From an uncultured Oscillospiraceae bacterium (GTDB lineage Bacteria; Bacillota; Clostridia; Oscillospirales; Ruminococcaceae), in assembly GCA_910586535.1 (NCBI GenBank), contig CAJUHS010000050.1:1-6527 (forward strand): a stretch of 6,527 nt of DNA, written 5' to 3'. How positions within the stretch are numbered: the first letter of the stretch is position 1; each line of letters starts with the position of its first letter. Below are positions 5,561-6,527 of this stretch, piece by piece. The notes beneath the pieces were generated by a model. The model worked only from the letters and a program-made list of their open reading frames with translations, ran no database searches and had not been told where the DNA came from. Position numbers and translations under genes: made by a program.

Positions 5561-6210
5561 AAAACATTATTAGCGCAATATTTTCTTTTGTAATGTTTGT
5601 TACAATGTCTGCCTGCGGGAATATGCCGAATGAGGAAACGCAGACAGTAATATCAGAAACGGTAAATAATATGCATAGAACCGTAACTAAAAATGAAACG
5701 GGAACGTCCGAAAATACGGAGGTAAATATGGATAATAAAACTCTTGTTGTGTATTTTTCCTGCACGGGTACGACAAAGCAATTTGCGGGGTATGCTGCGG
5801 AAATCCTTGGCGCAGATATTTACGAAATTCAGCCTGAAATACCTTACACTGAGGACGACCTTGCGTACTATACTGACTGCCGCGCCGACCGTGAGCAAAA
5901 CGATCCCCAAGCACGTCCTGCAATTTCGGGCAGCGTAGATAATATGGACAGTTATGACACAATAATTTTGGGCTATCCAATATGGCACGGTCAGGCTCCG
6001 AAAATTATTTATACTTTTTTGGAAAGCTATGATTTTTCCAACAAAACCATTGTGCCGTTCTGTACTTCTCACAGTAGCAGCATAGGTTCAAGCGCGGATA
6101 ATCTTCAACCACTTTGCGATGATTCCGTTTCTTGGCTTGAGGGGAAACGCTTCGGGAGCGATAATTCTAAAAATACAATTCAAAAATGGATTGAAAATAT
6201 AGATTTATAG
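5557..6210 (+). CDS. Flavodoxin with N-terminal lipoprotein leader
   Basis: 217 aa. Residues 1-20 are a lipoprotein signal peptide with lipobox TMSAC and Cys20, followed by a polar Thr/Asn/Glu linker to about 57. From Met58 a complete flavodoxin domain of about 160 aa follows: TLVVYFSCTGTTKQFAGYAAE (62-82) contains the FMN-phosphate loop S-x-T-G-x-T (68-73), DTIILGYPIWHGQAP (129-143) the second flavin loop, and IVPFCTSHSSSIGSS the late loop of the flavodoxin_4-like group. Flavodoxins are one-electron FMN carriers. An anchored form would act outside the membrane and would need exported FMN; the domain alone would be a normal cytosolic carrier. AAAGGAG (5541-5547) lies 9 nt before the ATG, which overlaps the previous stop by 4 nt. 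It is the last gene of the operon; no convincing terminator follows. An internal start at codon 58 is likely. Confidence 0.93.
   Translation: MKNIISAIFSFVMFVTMSACGNMPNEETQTVISETVNNMHRTVTKNETGTSENTEVNMDNKTLVVYFSCTGTTKQFAGYAAEILGADIYEIQPEIPYTEDDLAYYTDCRADREQNDPQARPAISGSVDNMDSYDTIILGYPIWHGQAPKIIYTFLESYDFSNKTIVPFCTSHSSSIGSSADNLQPLCDDSVSWLEGKRFGSDNSKNTIQKWIENIDL
5718..5730 (+). promoter_or_regulatory. Internal ribosome binding site and ATG start inside the flavodoxin gene
   Basis: GGAGG at 5718-5722 lies 5 nt before an in-frame ATG (5728-5730, codon 58). Initiation here would give a 160-aa flavodoxin starting MDNKTLVVYFS, a typical cytosolic length and N-terminus. The preceding ACGTCCGAAAAT (5704-5715) is repeated in front of the matching site in the aldo/keto reductase gene (4111-4122). 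Confidence 0.65.
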
Positions 6211-6328
6211 CGGTACATAAAAATAAACTGATAAAATTCGTAGGAAATGGTTTTGCCGTCTTGTATTTTTTGAACATATTATTTATTCTGCAGGCGGAGA
6301 GACCTTGCCTATACAAAAGGTTATTTTT
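6211..6328. other. AT-rich spacer after the operon
   Basis: No RNA gene or strong promoter seen. A T-run at 6265-6271 is not preceded by a convincing stem, so I do not call a terminator. The weak pairing AGGC...GCCT at about 6292-6310 is too short to rely on. Confidence 0.5.
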
Positions 6329-6478
6329 ATGGATTGCTATAGTTATATAAAACAGTTTATAAGTTTTTGGGAAATTAGCGGTTTAGAGGTGTCTCTTCAG
6401 CTTGAACGTTTAGTTGAAAAAGTTTATTTTATTAGCTATGTATATAATAAGAAACAAAAGGGAACAAACAATGTTTAA
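6329..6478 (+). CDS. Doubtful 49-aa ORF
   Basis: ATG at 6329 with AAAAGG (6315-6320) 8 nt upstream encodes 49 residues (MDCYSYIKQFISFWEISGLE, then VSLQLERLVEKVYFISYVYN, then a basic tail KKQKGTNNV). The frame is open back to 6227 and a TTG at 6305, after GGAG at 6296-6299, is an alternative start. There is no recognisable domain. It overlaps the next start by 8 nt. It could be a small gene, a remnant of a larger one, or chance in AT-rich DNA. Confidence 0.25.
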   Translation: MDCYSYIKQFISFWEISGLEVSLQLERLVEKVYFISYVYNKKQKGTNNV

Positions 6479-6527
6479 TACTAATGAAGCAAATCAAGAA
6501 AGCCCGAAAGATTATGGAGTCATAATC
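6471..6527 (+). CDS. Start of a gene running off the right edge (partial)
   Basis: ATG at 6471 preceded by AAAAGGGA (6457-6464) with about 6-nt spacing. The 19 codons up to the window end are open and read MFNTNEANQESPKDYGVII. This is too short for a family call; the polar start followed by YGVII could lead into a first beta strand. An in-frame ATG at 6438 lacks a good ribosome binding site. Confidence 0.45.
   Translation, partial: MFNTNEANQESPKDYGVII

Noticed and set aside
5653..6072. 139-codon minus-strand open frame inside the flavodoxin gene
   Set aside because: Antisense to a recognised flavodoxin domain; composition is that of a shadow frame.
6264..6310. Operon terminator around the T-run and the AGGC/GCCT pairing
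   Set aside because: No stem of adequate length directly precedes the T-run, and the short pairing has no T-run after it.

Overview
The base composition (AT-rich intergenic DNA, moderate-GC genes), strong AGGAGG-type ribosome binding sites, a TTG start codon, sigma-A-like promoters and gram-positive-style lipoprotein signals point to an anaerobic member of the Firmicutes, class Clostridia. A Ruminococcus/Oscillospirales-like gut organism is my best guess, made from protein style only and not from a search.

Layout. Positions 1-276 are non-coding and hold three interlocking inverted copies of a short motif. A leftward block follows (1903 to 277): a possible 15-codon leader ORF, a 200-aa protein with a ParB-like motif, a clear intrinsic terminator, and then a LysR-type transcriptional regulator (LTTR). 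The control region (about 1904-2106) carries two well-formed back-to-back promoters. Between them is a 21-bp perfect dyad of LTTR type, centred about 66 bp upstream of the predicted rightward transcription start. A tightly packed rightward six-gene operon runs from 2107 to 6210: a 78-aa protein of unknown function, an alpha/beta hydrolase-fold protein, a hexapeptide acetyltransferase, an aldo/keto reductase with a lipoprotein leader, an iron-sulfur-flavoprotein-like NAD(P)H/FMN oxidoreductase, and a flavodoxin with a lipoprotein leader. Gaps are 23, 25, 1 and 12 nt, then a 4-nt overlap. The last 317 bp are AT-rich, with one doubtful small ORF and the first 19 codons of a gene that leaves the window.

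How the genes may work together. LTTR-linked sets of hydrolase, aldo/keto reductase, flavodoxin and flavin reductase suggest a redox or reactive-carbonyl/xenobiotic response switched on by the LysR protein through the dyad. This is inference; the substrate cannot be read from the sequence.

The most unusual observation is that the aldo/keto reductase and the flavodoxin carry homologous leaders of about 57 residues that align without gaps: lipobox Cys at residue 20 in both, TSEN at 50-53 in both. In each, the leader ends in a strong internal Shine-Dalgarno sequence followed by an in-frame start codon (TTG codon 59; ATG codon 58), exactly where the ordinary cytosolic enzyme would begin. Each gene may therefore make both a membrane-anchored lipoprotein and a soluble cytosolic enzyme.
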